NCBI GenBank assembly: GCA_002869015.1 | Contig: PKTT01000003.1 | Location: 43,073-107,072, forward strand | DNA from: Deltaproteobacteria bacterium | GTDB lineage: Bacteria > Desulfobacterota > Deferrisomatia > Deferrisomatales > BM512 | Direction of reading: 5' to 3' | Length of the DNA stretch: 64,000 nucleotides | In this document: piece by piece, positions 37,794 through 46,144 of the stretch | Layout: the number at the start of each line of letters is the position of its first letter | Numbering within the stretch: position 1 is the stretch's first letter | Translations under genes and position numbers: made by a program | Notes under the pieces: model-generated | What the model saw: only the letters and a program-made list of their open reading frames with translations | The model's database searches: none | What the model was told of the DNA's origin: nothing

Positions 37794-37812
37794 GGGTTTT
37801 CCCGGTAATTTT

Positions 37813-39588
37813 TTAATCGCCCAGCGCCGCCCTTACCTTTATGGCGAGCGCTTCCCTGGAGAATGGTTTTTGCAGGAAGTTGACGCCCTCATCAAGAACC
37901 CCCCTGTGTGCAATTACATTTGAGGTGTATCCTGACATGTAAAGCACCTTAACCCCCTCGCATCTTGACTCAAGCTCTTTCACCAGCTCTTTGCCCGTCA
38001 TCCCCGGCATTACGACATCGGTCAAGAGTAGATCGATCTCGCATTTGCTCTCTTCAAGCGTGTTAATGGCATCTCGTGGCGAGCCAACGGCGATTACCTC
38101 GTAACCCAGTCCCTGCAAAATTAGCTGCGTGAGCTCTAGGATGGAGGGGTCGTCCTCAACAACCATCAGTGTCTCACCTGCGCCCTGCGGGACTTCGCCC
38201 CTGTGAGGGCTCTCAAGTGATTGAGGAGTCCCGCTCTTCCTGGGCATGAAGGCTTTGAATGTCGTTCCCTCGCCGGGCTCGCTGTAGACGTTTATGAAGC
38301 CGTTGTTCTGGCGCACTATTCCATAAACCGTCGCAAGCCCTAGCCCCGTTCCCTCCTCCTTTGTGGTGTAGAAGGGGTCGAAGAGGTTCCCGAGTTGCTC
38401 TTCTTCAATGCCTTTGCCGTTATCGCTTACAGCCAGCATTGAATACTCGCCCGGTAGAAAGCCTTGATGCTTGGCGCAATAGCTCTCGTCAAAGGTGAAT
38501 ATGCCGGTCTCAATCGTCAGATTACCCTTGCCACCTAGGGCGTCCCTTGCATTGATGCAAAGGTTGGCGAGAATTTGGTCAAGCTGTGTCGGGTCCATGT
38601 AGACGAGCACGGGTTCGGGGGATGGATTCCATCTAAGGTCGATATCCTCGCCGATCAACCTTCTAAGCATCTTTAGCATGCTCTCTATGGCATCGTTGAG
38701 GTCTATTATCTTTGGAGCAATGGGCTGCTTTCTAGCGAAGGCGAGGAGCTGGCGCGTGACCTCCGCCGAGCGCTTGGCCGCTACATGGACCTCTTCGAGA
38801 TAGGCGTTAATCGGGGAGTCGGAGGGGAGCTTATCAATGGCAAGCTCTGTGTAGCCCAGTATGACGTTCAGCATATTGTTAAAGTCGTGAGCCACCCCGC
38901 CCGCAAGCCGTCCGACAGACTCCATCTTTTGAGCCTGGAGGAGCTCTTCCTGTAGGGTTTTTCGCTCCTCCTCCACCCTAATTCTCTCGGCGAGGGACTC
39001 CTTCAGCTCCGAGGAGTAGGTGTTCAGCTCAGCGTAAAGTCTCGCGTTTCTCGCGGTTAGCGCCGCCAGGTTGGCGAGCGTCCGCGAGAGCGCTATACGC
39101 CTTGGAGGGATATCAACTACATCCGTTGTAGAGCCAACTATAAGTGCCCCGATAGCTTTGCTATCTACAACCATAGGCACATACAGGACCGTCCTCAGGC
39201 CCCGCTGGCGTACTACTTCCCCTTCGGCTTCGGAGGAAATCTCTTCCCTCAAATCGTTGATGAGGAGGTGCGTGCCCGTTTCCATGGCTGTTTTAAGGTG
39301 CGGATGGTCATCTATGGGCGCAACGCTTAAGTGGTCAGGGAAATCGGGGGGCAGAGGCGGGTAGGTTGCCCAGAGGCGCAGGTTAGCCCCTTCCTTCAGG
39401 TAGACGACGGCGGAGTCCAAGCCGACCAGCTTGAGAATGCTCTCCACAGCGTTTTGGAGCACTTCGCGGAGGTCAAGGGTCTCGGCGAGCTTTTGGCTAG
39501 CTTCGAGAATAACCTGCAGCTCCTCAGTGCTCCCCGGGTTTTGCTCTTCGGGGTCTTTAGGTGCCTCCACGGTCTTGTTGTCCGGCAT
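37813..39588 (-). CDS. Hybrid sensor histidine kinase: GAF, HisKA, HATPase, receiver
   Basis: A soluble 591-aa kinase. Residues about 25-185 are a GAF sensor; residues about 190-222 are a coiled coil. The phosphoacceptor is the His in VAHDFNNMLNVILGYTEL (about residue 234). The ATPase has NLCINARDALGG and GTGLGLATVYGIVRQNNG. The C-terminal receiver carries its Asp at about residue 524 in LLLTDVVMPGMTG. The second ATG (39588) is preferred to the track start, because GGGAG is seven bases before it but only one base before the first. No output domain is present, so phosphate must go to another protein. Confidence 0.87.
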   Translation of the reverse strand: MPDNKTVEAPKDPEEQNPGSTEELQVILEASQKLAETLDLREVLQNAVESILKLVGLDSAVVYLKEGANLRLWATYPPLPPDFPDHLSVAPIDDHPHLKTAMETGTHLLINDLREEISSEAEGEVVRQRGLRTVLYVPMVVDSKAIGALIVGSTTDVVDIPPRRIALSRTLANLAALTARNARLYAELNTYSSELKESLAERIRVEEERKTLQEELLQAQKMESVGRLAGGVAHDFNNMLNVILGYTELAIDKLPSDSPINAYLEEVHVAAKRSAEVTRQLLAFARKQPIAPKIIDLNDAIESMLKMLRRLIGEDIDLRWNPSPEPVLVYMDPTQLDQILANLCINARDALGGKGNLTIETGIFTFDESYCAKHQGFLPGEYSMLAVSDNGKGIEEEQLGNLFDPFYTTKEEGTGLGLATVYGIVRQNNGFINVYSEPGEGTTFKAFMPRKSGTPQSLESPHRGEVPQGAGETLMVVEDDPSILELTQLILQGLGYEVIAVGSPRDAINTLEESKCEIDLLLTDVVMPGMTGKELVKELESRCEGVKVLYMSGYTSNVIAHRGVLDEGVNFLQKPFSREALAIKVRAALGD

Positions 39589-39852
39589 CCGCATGCTCCC
39601 GGCAAAAAGCCATCCGTTGGGATTTGCTGCCCCTGTCCTTTATGTGACCTATCGGCAAGACAGAAAAAAACTACATTCGCTAAGCATTAAGGCGCTGGAG
39701 ATTCAATCAAATAAATTGAATTTGCAGGTCTTCACCCGTCTCAGCTTGCCTCGGATACGGCGCTCACTTAAAGCGAATGGATATTCTTTTGGTAAAGTGA
39801 CTTTTCCCACCGCGCATCACCCCCCGATATGTGATTTGAGGAGCCGGGTAGT

Positions 39853-40440
39853 TCAACCCTTTGAGAGCAGCTCCGCCAGAGCGCCAGCTATATCGGGCGC
39901 CACCTCAGGGAAGAGGTCCTTTGCCCTAACCTTGATTATGAGATTCTCCCCTGAAGAGAGGTCGACAAACTCCAGGCTGTAGGTGACATCCATCATAACG
40001 CCCCTCGTAGGCGCTACTACGGTGTCGCGGCTGAGTATTGTTCCGACAAGCAGGTACTCGGGGGTGAAGTCTAGCTCCGAAAGAGCCTTGAGCTCTTTTG
40101 GAGACATCGACTTGTATTCGGCGGCTTTTTTCTCAAGAGAGTAGTAATCGGGTTCAAAGAGAAACTGGCCCTCGAAGAGGCTGATACCATTGATGGCGTC
40201 AAGGAGGTTTGCGGCATCATCACCCCTGGAGACGTAATACCCATCCTCACCCTTCAGAAAGGGCGCGAGGACAAGGAGCTTCTTCCCAGCCTTGAAGGTG
40301 GCTGTATCGCCCTTGGTTACCTCTATATCCTTTACTCCGCCCCCCATAGTCATAAGATTGCCCATGATCGGGCCACAGGAAACAAGGCTCAGGGCGGTAA
40401 CGATAAGGAGGAGGTTCTTAAGCTGCTTCATTCTGCTCAT
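39853..40440 (-). CDS. Lipoprotein of unknown function
   Basis: A 195-aa exported protein. The signal peptide ends in LVSC and makes Cys22 a lipid site. The following GPIMGNLMTMGGG and the pattern KLLVLAPFLKG, EYLLVGTILSRDTVV and SLEFVDLSSGENLI recall small lipoproteins that bind or assemble in the periplasm, such as the CsgG-like or DUF4823 kinds, but I cannot name the family. AGGT lies before the ATG. It is seven bases after the diheme lipoprotein gene on the same strand. Confidence 0.6.
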   Translation of the reverse strand: MSRMKQLKNLLLIVTALSLVSCGPIMGNLMTMGGGVKDIEVTKGDTATFKAGKKLLVLAPFLKGEDGYYVSRGDDAANLLDAINGISLFEGQFLFEPDYYSLEKKAAEYKSMSPKELKALSELDFTPEYLLVGTILSRDTVVAPTRGVMMDVTYSLEFVDLSSGENLIIKVRAKDLFPEVAPDIAGALAELLSKG

Positions 40441-40447
40441 CTTTTAC

Positions 40448-40657
40448 CTACCTTACTGAGAGGCGGTGGCAACGTGTGCAATTGTCGCCCGCGCGGTGGC
40501 CCTTCAAGTTGCCGAGATCGTGGCAATCAAGACAGGTTTCATTGGTGGCTCTTTTGTGGTCATCATTGAGGGTTCTATGAGGCGCAAGGACCGGTGTGCG
40601 TGCGGCGCATGCGCCTAATAGAGCTGTGGCGAGAAAAATGAGGAGTGAGCGCTTCAT
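40448..40657 (-). CDS. Small diheme c-type cytochrome-like lipoprotein
   Basis: A 69-aa protein. The signal peptide ends LLGAC, so Cys17 would be lipidated. The mature part carries two heme-attachment motifs, CLDCH and CTRCH, near residues 43 and 61, and extra histidines (APHRTLNDDHKR, KGHRAGDN) able to act as sixth ligands. It looks like a very small piece of a multiheme cytochrome with a membrane anchor. AGGAG is well placed before the ATG. It may pass electrons to a periplasmic partner; the next gene encodes another lipoprotein. Confidence 0.75.
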   Translation of the reverse strand: MKRSLLIFLATALLGACAARTPVLAPHRTLNDDHKRATNETCLDCHDLGNLKGHRAGDNCTRCHRLSVR

Positions 40658-40790
40658 TTAAAGCTCCTATCCAATATAAGAAATACAAACTTATCACAGG
40701 TGTTTTTAAAGTGAACCTGAAAAAGAGCCTCCATCAAAACGTTTATTGTTGCGGAACTAAAGCATGCTTATTCATCGCAGCAAAAATAAA

Positions 40791-41174
40791 TTACTCAAGT
40801 ATTTTGCAGCCCTGGGGTACGAAGCCCTCATTGGTCAATCCAATGACCTCACGGCCATCCAGCATTATAAGCTGCGAGAGGTATACATCCTTTACCTCGC
40901 CGCCCAGGGGAGGGATGTTCATCCTCTCGACATGGTCAGCGCGGATTACATCAAGCTTGGCGTCGGGAGTAACCTTGCATATCTCCGTTACTACGAAGAA
41001 CATTTTGCCGCCCACATCTTTCACCGTGATATAGGTATAAAGCCCTTCAAAGGTCACAACCTCAACAACTCCAGAGCGTAGGGGCTCCTCAGCCGCTGCT
41101 GCATGTTGGGGAAGCCCGGCGGCTATCGCTGCCAGCGCAATAATTGCCAAGAGAAACTTTGCTTTGAAAACCAT
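40791..41174 (-). CDS. Small periplasmic protein, NrfJ-like OB-fold
   Basis: A 127-aa exported protein with a signal peptide ending near AAAA-EEP (residue 28). The mature part starts SGVVEVVTFEGLYTYITVKD, similar to the GYTYV pattern of NrfJ-related proteins, an OB-like fold found beside cytochrome c genes. This similarity is weak. The last residues include a single cysteine. AGGAGG lies before the ATG. It is upstream of the diheme lipoprotein gene on the same strand with a 133-base gap. Confidence 0.5.
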   Translation of the reverse strand: MVFKAKFLLAIIALAAIAAGLPQHAAAAEEPLRSGVVEVVTFEGLYTYITVKDVGGKMFFVVTEICKVTPDAKLDVIRADHVERMNIPPLGGEVKDVYLSQLIMLDGREVIGLTNEGFVPQGCKILE

Positions 41175-41519
41175 GCCCGCCTCCTGAAGTATTCTTAATT
41201 GAAAAAACTATTTTGCCTCAACAAAGGTACCACCTCATAGCCAAGAGACAACCCCGCACATTATTACTTCACCGGCTTAATTTTGTTAATAGGGCAGGAG
41301 AGATGCCCCAATCGACTAGTGGTATATGGGAGAGGAGTGGAGGGGCGTAATAAAACCGGGGTAAAGGAGCTCCCGGGTCTCTTCAAAAGATCTCTTGGCT
41401 AATGCACCTTTAAATACATTGCGTTGCGCTTAACATCTCCCATCTTTCGCTAAGTAGCTCTGGTATATTGTAAGCCTAAATTTTAACTTGGAAAATCGCC
41501 CAGGCAATCGGAGCAATTT

Positions 41520-41552
41520 GCGCATAATGCGCCGTGGTGTTAAGTTGAACTT
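41520..41552 (+). promoter_or_regulatory. Two palindromes upstream of the XRE-cupin gene
   Basis: GCGCAT-A-ATGCGC (41520-41532) and AAGTT-G-AACTT (41542-41552) lie about 95-125 bases before the regulator start, in the 470-base gap 41175-41644. They could be binding sites for the regulator itself. Nothing else clear is seen in that gap. Confidence 0.35.
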
Positions 41553-41644
41553 GCCTGAATCAAATACCCCCTTGAATTGTTGGCGTCTTTACATATATAT
41601 ATTGTCATCGAAATTCTCAAATGACCTCATGGAGCTTTTAAAAA

Positions 41645-42190
41645 GTGGACCTTATAGGCGAAAAGTTAAAACTGATGAGGGAGGCGCGCCGCCTGACCCT
41701 CAAACAGCTTGGTGAGAAGGTCGGCTGCACCGGCGCGCACCTTTCACTAATCGAGAAGGGAAACTCCTCCCCATCTATCGCCACCCTTAAGAAGATCGCC
41801 GAAGCGCTGGGCGTCAACATTGTCGATTTTTTCACGGCAAAGGAGGAGGCCGAGCCCGTAGTGATGAAGGTCTCCGACAGACGCGACGTATCCTTGCGTA
41901 ACTGGAACGCCAAAATACAGCAGCTTGTGCAGCACAATGAGGGCAAGATGATACAGCCCTTTTACACCATAGTATCGCCCGGCGGCGGCTCTATGGAGAC
42001 CTACACCCATGTCGGCGAGGAGTTTGGCATAGTTATAAAGGGCGTGCTCTCTATAGAGGTTGACGGCAGGCGCTATCAGGTGAATCCGGGCGAATCATTC
42101 TACTACTCCTCCCGAAGCCCGCACATGTGGGTTAATGAGGGCGAGGTGGATGTCGAGGTGGTATGGGTCGTCTCGCCGCCTAGCTGGTAA
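41645..42190 (+). CDS. XRE-family regulator with C-terminal cupin domain, next to the nicotinate-type cluster
   Basis: A 181-aa regulator. Residues 5-62 form the helix-turn-helix (LTLKQLGEKVGCTGAHLSLIEKG), and residues about 105-180 the cupin (GEEFGIVIKGVLSIEVDGRRY, PGESFYYSSRSPHMW). The start is a GTG with GGAG upstream. The same architecture occurs at 13689. It has its own terminator and stands directly upstream of the TRAP and ring-degrading genes on the same strand, so it is the most probable local regulator of that operon, with the imported compound or a breakdown product as ligand. That role is inferred. Confidence 0.85.
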   Translation: MDLIGEKLKLMREARRLTLKQLGEKVGCTGAHLSLIEKGNSSPSIATLKKIAEALGVNIVDFFTAKEEAEPVVMKVSDRRDVSLRNWNAKIQQLVQHNEGKMIQPFYTIVSPGGGSMETYTHVGEEFGIVIKGVLSIEVDGRRYQVNPGESFYYSSRSPHMWVNEGEVDVEVVWVVSPPSW

Positions 42191-42212
42191 AAATATCTCC
42201 ACAAAAAAAAAG

Positions 42213-42246
42213 ACCCCCTCGTTGTCAGGCAAGGGGGTTTTCTTTT
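42213..42246 (+). terminator. Intrinsic terminator after the XRE-cupin gene
   Basis: ACCCCCT and AGGGGGT pair over seven bases with a loop of twelve, followed by TTTCTTTTTT. It separates the regulator from the transporter operon. Confidence 0.8.
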
Positions 42247-42530
42247 TTCGCTCAACTTCTTACGAAACGGCGTTTTTAGAGAGGTAAGATTATTCTCTCT
42301 CAAGTGCGTCTCAGGATAGGTAAGAAGTTTAAAACATATTCAAAATCGGCGATTCAAAGGTTCTGTAGAAGTGTTAAAGCTAAAGCGCCATGACTTCATA
42401 AGTGCCTAAAAACACATGTAAAAACGCAAATTTACCTGCCCTCTATCCCACTGGATACCACCCCCTTTCGAAAAGTAATTCACAAGCAATCTTTTATTTG
42501 ACTGAAATCAAGTGTTAGTTTAGTCTGAGG

Positions 42531-42558
42531 TTGCACTTGTTAAAAATTAAGCTAGAAT
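42531..42558 (+). promoter_or_regulatory. Sigma70-type promoter of the TRAP/ring-degrading operon
   Basis: TTGCAC (42531-42536) and TAGAAT (42553-42558) are separated by 16 bases, about 130 bases before dctP. The -10 matches the consensus at five of six positions. It is in the 495-base AT-rich gap 42191-42685, which holds no gene. Confidence 0.55.
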
Positions 42559-42566
42559 TAACAAGT
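42535..42566 (+). promoter_or_regulatory. Operator-like inverted repeat laid over the promoter
   Basis: ACTTGTTAA (42535-42543) and TTAACAAGT (42558-42566) are a perfect 9-bp inverted repeat with a 14-base spacer. The left arm overlaps the -35, the right arm the -10 end, which is what a repressor site would look like. Confidence 0.6.
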
Positions 42567-42685
42567 CCGAACTTCACTCTGCTTAAAAAAACAAGTTTCG
42601 GGGCTTTTTAAACCGCCTCATTTGACGCGCGGCCAGAGGCTTTGCGCAGGACTTCAGAGGAGTCCACACTTAAAAGGAGAGCAAG

Positions 42686-43750
42686 ATGAGAGCAAGGAAA
42701 CTTTTAATGGCAGGACTGGTGCTTGGTCTGGCGGCCGCGGGTATCTTTACCGCCCCAACCGTCTCAAGCGCGAGCGATGACACTGTACACATCCGCTTCA
42801 GCACCTGGCACCCCCCGGCGAGCCGCGAGGTCAAAACCGTATGGGAGCCGATGCTCGAAGAGATGAAGAAACGCTCCAACGGGCGCATCACCTACACCCT
42901 TTATGCCGGCGGCGCGCTAGGCAAGGGGCCGGAGCACTTTGACATCGTAAAGAACGGCCTCTCCGACATGGGTTACTTCACCGCCTCCTGGACACCTGGC
43001 CGCTTCCCCAAGTCTGACGTCCTCTCCCTCGCGACGAGCGTCGACTCCAAGGCCACCGCGGCGACCATCGGCAAAGAGATGTATGAAAAAGAGCTCAAAG
43101 ATGAGTTCGAAGGCGTGAAGGTTATGGAGCTTAACGGCTGCATACAGGCCTTCATCTGGACCCGCCAGCCCGTTAAAAGCCTTGAGGACCTCAAGTCCCT
43201 CAAGATCAGGACCCCCGGTGGTCACCAGACCAACTACATCAAAGCCCTCGGCGCAGAGCCGGTCTTCATGCCCCTTGGTGACGTATACCTAGCCCTTGAG
43301 ACCGGCACGATCGACGGCCTCGTAACCTGCTCCCCCCTCGTCCTCGCCTTCAAACTTCACGAAGTCGTCAAATACGGCGTAAAGGCCACCTTCGGCTGCG
43401 TAACAGAGGGTGTAGTCGCAAACCAGAAGTTCTGGGACAAGGTGCCGGACGACCTGAAGGCCATCATTGAGGATGTAGCCTCCAACCCCTACGAAGCCAC
43501 CGGCGGCCTCGACCACAAGGTCTATGGTGAGATGATCTCCGAGATCGAATCCAAGGGCGTAACCCTCTACGAGCTTCCCGCCGAGGAGTCTGCGCGTTGG
43601 TCCGAGCGCTTCCAGGACGAGACTCGTAAGTGGGTCAAAGACCTAGAGGCAGAGGGCAAGGGTGCCAAAGAGGCGGTCGTGATGTACAACCAGATCGTCG
43701 GTAAAGAGGGCATCACCTGCACAGCTTTCCCCGCTGAATGGCACGAATAG
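42686..43750 (+). CDS. dctP: TRAP transporter substrate-binding protein (DctP type)
   Basis: A 354-aa periplasmic binding protein with a signal peptide (residues 1-31). The DctP fold shows IRFSTWHPPASREVKTVWEPMLEEM at the start. The conserved binding segment LKIRTPGGHQTNYIKALGAEPVFMPLGDVYLALETGTIDG holds the arginine that normally salt-bridges a substrate carboxylate. AGGAG precedes the ATG. It is first in the operon with dctQ and dctM and the molybdenum hydroxylase, so an aromatic or heteroaromatic carboxylate such as nicotinate is a fitting substrate. Substrate identity is inferred from context. Confidence 0.9.
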   Translation: MRARKLLMAGLVLGLAAAGIFTAPTVSSASDDTVHIRFSTWHPPASREVKTVWEPMLEEMKKRSNGRITYTLYAGGALGKGPEHFDIVKNGLSDMGYFTASWTPGRFPKSDVLSLATSVDSKATAATIGKEMYEKELKDEFEGVKVMELNGCIQAFIWTRQPVKSLEDLKSLKIRTPGGHQTNYIKALGAEPVFMPLGDVYLALETGTIDGLVTCSPLVLAFKLHEVVKYGVKATFGCVTEGVVANQKFWDKVPDDLKAIIEDVASNPYEATGGLDHKVYGEMISEIESKGVTLYELPAEESARWSERFQDETRKWVKDLEAEGKGAKEAVVMYNQIVGKEGITCTAFPAEWHE

Positions 43751-43781
43751 GTCAGACACTTAAAAGGACGGATGTAGATAT

Positions 43782-44273
43782 ATGTCTTTATACCTGAAGA
43801 TCAGGGGCTTGGTGCAGCTTGTCACTAAGCGCTTGGCGCAGATTGGCATGTTTGTAGTGATGCCCATGATGTTTCTGACCTTCGCGGATGTTACCGGCCG
43901 GGCCCTCTGGGACCGGCCGGTATCCGGCTCCCTGGAGCTATCCAGCTACATGCTGGCTGTCTTCGTCCTCTTGGGCGTGGCATATACGCACCAGGTACGT
44001 GGACACGTCAGGGTTGAGATGCTCCTTCAGCTATTGCCGAAGCGGATGCAGGCATTCCTTGATGTGGTGACCACGGCCCTCTCAATGTTCATCATCGCGA
44101 TCCTCGCGATAGAGGGGTTTAAGGCCGGTATCTCTGAAACCGCGGTCTCCGACATGCTCCGCGTCCCCCAGTGGCCCTTCAAATCCCTGGTGGCCGTTGC
44201 CGGGCTTATGCTCTTTTTGGAGCTCTTGTTCGATTTCTTTGAAAACGTGGCACGATTGGTAAGGAGATGGTAA
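43782..44273 (+). CDS. dctQ: TRAP transporter small membrane subunit
   Basis: A 163-aa protein with four membrane helices (about residues 18-38, 50-70, 90-112 and 133-153). The family pattern DVTGRALWDRPVSGSLELSSYMLAVFVLLGVAYTHQVRGHVRVE is clear. DctQ forms the inner-membrane unit with DctM. Its stop overlaps the start of dctM by seven bases, so the two are translated together. Confidence 0.92.
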   Translation: MSLYLKIRGLVQLVTKRLAQIGMFVVMPMMFLTFADVTGRALWDRPVSGSLELSSYMLAVFVLLGVAYTHQVRGHVRVEMLLQLLPKRMQAFLDVVTTALSMFIIAILAIEGFKAGISETAVSDMLRVPQWPFKSLVAVAGLMLFLELLFDFFENVARLVRRW

Positions 44274-45580
44274 TGGACCCGGTAACTATTGGAATACTGG
44301 GCACCGTTGGCTTGTTTGTTCTCCTCGCCATCGGAATGCCCATAGCTTTTGCGCTTATGTTCGTCGGCTTCATGGGGATAACGACACTGGCCTCGATGGA
44401 TGCGGCCATGCCCGTCGTAGCCTCTACGATGTACGAAGTCTCTTCATTTTTCCCATATACGGTAATACCGCTCTTTATTGTGATGGGCGCCTTTGCCGGT
44501 AGCTCAGGGCTCACTAAAGACCTTTACAGCGCCTTTGAAAAGTGGCTGAGAAAGCTTCCGGGAGGGCTAGGAATAGCCACTATCTGCGCCTGCGCGGGCT
44601 TTTCAGCGGTCTCCGGCTCATCGGTTGCGACCGCCGCCGCGATGGGCACCGTCGCCCTGCCGGAGATGGAGCGTTACAAATATCACCCGCGCCTTGCCAC
44701 CGGCAGCGTAGCGGCTGGCGGCACCCTCGGCTTTCTGATACCGCCGAGCATAGGCTTTGTCGTCTATGGAATGCTCACGGAGCAGTCTATTGGAAAGCTC
44801 CTTGTAGCAGGAGTTATCCCCGGTTTGCTTTTGGCGCTCGCCTTCATCACCATCATTATTGTTACAGTAAAGATGAACCCCTCCCTCGCCCCAAGGCGCG
44901 ATGAGGAGGTGACGTGGAAAGATCGCTTCAGCGCGCTGCTCGGCGTCTGGGAGCCTATGCTCCTCTTCATCATCGTCATAGGCGGCATCTACCTGGGCTT
45001 TTTCACCCCCACAGAGGCTGGCGCCATCGGCGCAACGGTGCTCTTCGGGGTTGCGCTTATAAAGAAAAAGCTCCGCTGGGTCGATCTTCTTGAGGCGCTA
45101 ACCGAATCAACGCGCATATCTGTAATGGTCCTCTTCCTTGTCGCTGGCGCAAATGTGTTCAGCTACTTCCTCGCGCTATCCACCATACCCATGCAGGTGG
45201 CGAATTGGGCGAGCTCCCTTACAGTTTCTCCCTACCTGATTCATTTCGCGATTCTCTTCATCTACCTCATCCTGGGATGCTTTCTGGATGCGATTTCGAT
45301 GATGGTGCTGACAATGCCCGTCATCTACCCGGTAATAACCACCCTTGGTTTCGACCCCATATGGTTCGGCGTCATAGCTGTTCTGATGATGGAGGCGGGG
45401 CTTATAACCCCTCCGATGGGGCTCAATATCTTCACTGTTGCCGGTGTCTCGAAGAACGTAAAGGTGGAGACGATATTCAGGGGGGTAATGCCCTTCCTGC
45501 TGGCGATTATAGTTGTCGCGGTGATACTCACCTTCATCCCCTCACTGGCGCTTACTCTGCCAAAGATGATGATGAGATAA
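44267..45580 (+). CDS. dctM: TRAP transporter large membrane subunit
   Basis: A 437-aa protein with about twelve membrane segments. Typical DctM motifs are GMPIAFALMFVGF, GSSVATAAAMGTVALPEM, AAGGTLGFLIPPSIGFVVYG and FTPTEAGAIGA. This subunit carries the substrate across the inner membrane driven by a sodium gradient. It overlaps dctQ. A hairpin lies between it and the first oxidoreductase gene, but the gap is only about 100 bases and no terminator is present, so the transporter and enzymes are probably one operon. Confidence 0.93.
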   Translation: MVMDPVTIGILGTVGLFVLLAIGMPIAFALMFVGFMGITTLASMDAAMPVVASTMYEVSSFFPYTVIPLFIVMGAFAGSSGLTKDLYSAFEKWLRKLPGGLGIATICACAGFSAVSGSSVATAAAMGTVALPEMERYKYHPRLATGSVAAGGTLGFLIPPSIGFVVYGMLTEQSIGKLLVAGVIPGLLLALAFITIIIVTVKMNPSLAPRRDEEVTWKDRFSALLGVWEPMLLFIIVIGGIYLGFFTPTEAGAIGATVLFGVALIKKKLRWVDLLEALTESTRISVMVLFLVAGANVFSYFLALSTIPMQVANWASSLTVSPYLIHFAILFIYLILGCFLDAISMMVLTMPVIYPVITTLGFDPIWFGVIAVLMMEAGLITPPMGLNIFTVAGVSKNVKVETIFRGVMPFLLAIIVVAVILTFIPSLALTLPKMMMR

Positions 45581-45616
45581 GCAGCATTCAAGTAGCTATT
45601 AAGAGAAATGAAATAC

Positions 45617-45651
45617 CCCGGACGCGTTCTTTTGCGCGGCGCGCGTCCGGG
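45617..45651 (+). promoter_or_regulatory. GC-rich hairpin between transporter and enzyme genes
   Basis: CCCGGACGCG (45617-45626) and CGCGTCCGGG (45642-45651) pair perfectly over ten bases around a loop of fifteen. No T run follows, so it is not an ordinary terminator. It could stabilise or process the mRNA and so balance transporter and enzyme levels. Confidence 0.55.
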
Positions 45652-45682
45652 CTCTTCACGCCTTAATGCATGGAGGTCCCAA

Positions 45683-46144
45683 TTGTTCGTTGAATTTACA
45701 TTAAATGGCGAAAAGGTCTCAGCCGAGGTCTCCGGCGAGACTACAGCCTTGGCACTTTTGCGGGAAAAGTTCGACCTCACAGGAGCTAAAGAGGGCTGCG
45801 GCGTAGGCGAATGCGGCGCTTGCACCATCCTTGTTGACGGGGTCGCGGTGAATGGATGTCTTTATCTGGCGGGTAAGCTGGATGGGCGCAATGTCTTGAC
45901 CGTGGAGGGTGTAGGGGGCGAGGAGGCGCTCGACCCGCTACAGCAAAAGTTCATGGAGCATGGAGCGGTTCAGTGCGGCTACTGTACGCCAGGGATGCTC
46001 CTCAGCGCCAAGGCGCTCCTCCTAAAGAACCCGAAGCCGACCGTTGACGAGGTAAAGGTGGCGATATCGGGGAACCTCTGCCGCTGCACCGGTTACACAC
46101 CAATAGTCAAGGCGATCCTGGCGGCAACAGGGGAGGGGAAATAA
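45683..46144 (+). CDS. Molybdenum hydroxylase, 2x[2Fe-2S] subunit (nicotinate dehydrogenase-like)
   Basis: The 153-aa electron-transfer subunit of a xanthine-dehydrogenase-family enzyme. Cys39, 44, 47 and 59 (GCGVGECGACTILVDG...C) bind the plant-type cluster. Cys98, 101, 133 and 135 (CGYCTPGM, LCRCTGY) bind the second. The track begins at an ATG at 45608 inside the hairpin; the TTG at 45683 follows GGAGGT at five bases and begins the family N-terminus, FVEFTLNG. The ORF and the following FAD gene overlap as TAATG. In this cluster it would serve ring hydroxylation. Confidence 0.93.
   Translation: MFVEFTLNGEKVSAEVSGETTALALLREKFDLTGAKEGCGVGECGACTILVDGVAVNGCLYLAGKLDGRNVLTVEGVGGEEALDPLQQKFMEHGAVQCGYCTPGMLLSAKALLLKNPKPTVDEVKVAISGNLCRCTGYTPIVKAILAATGEGK

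Noticed and set aside
39331-39982. Plus-strand ORFs of 119 and 183 aa
   Set aside because: They overlap the hybrid kinase and the lipoprotein gene on the other strand and show no recognisable domain.
45608-45682. Upstream ATG start for the iron-sulfur subunit
   Set aside because: It would translate the GC hairpin; the TTG at 45683 has GGAGGT and begins the conserved protein.
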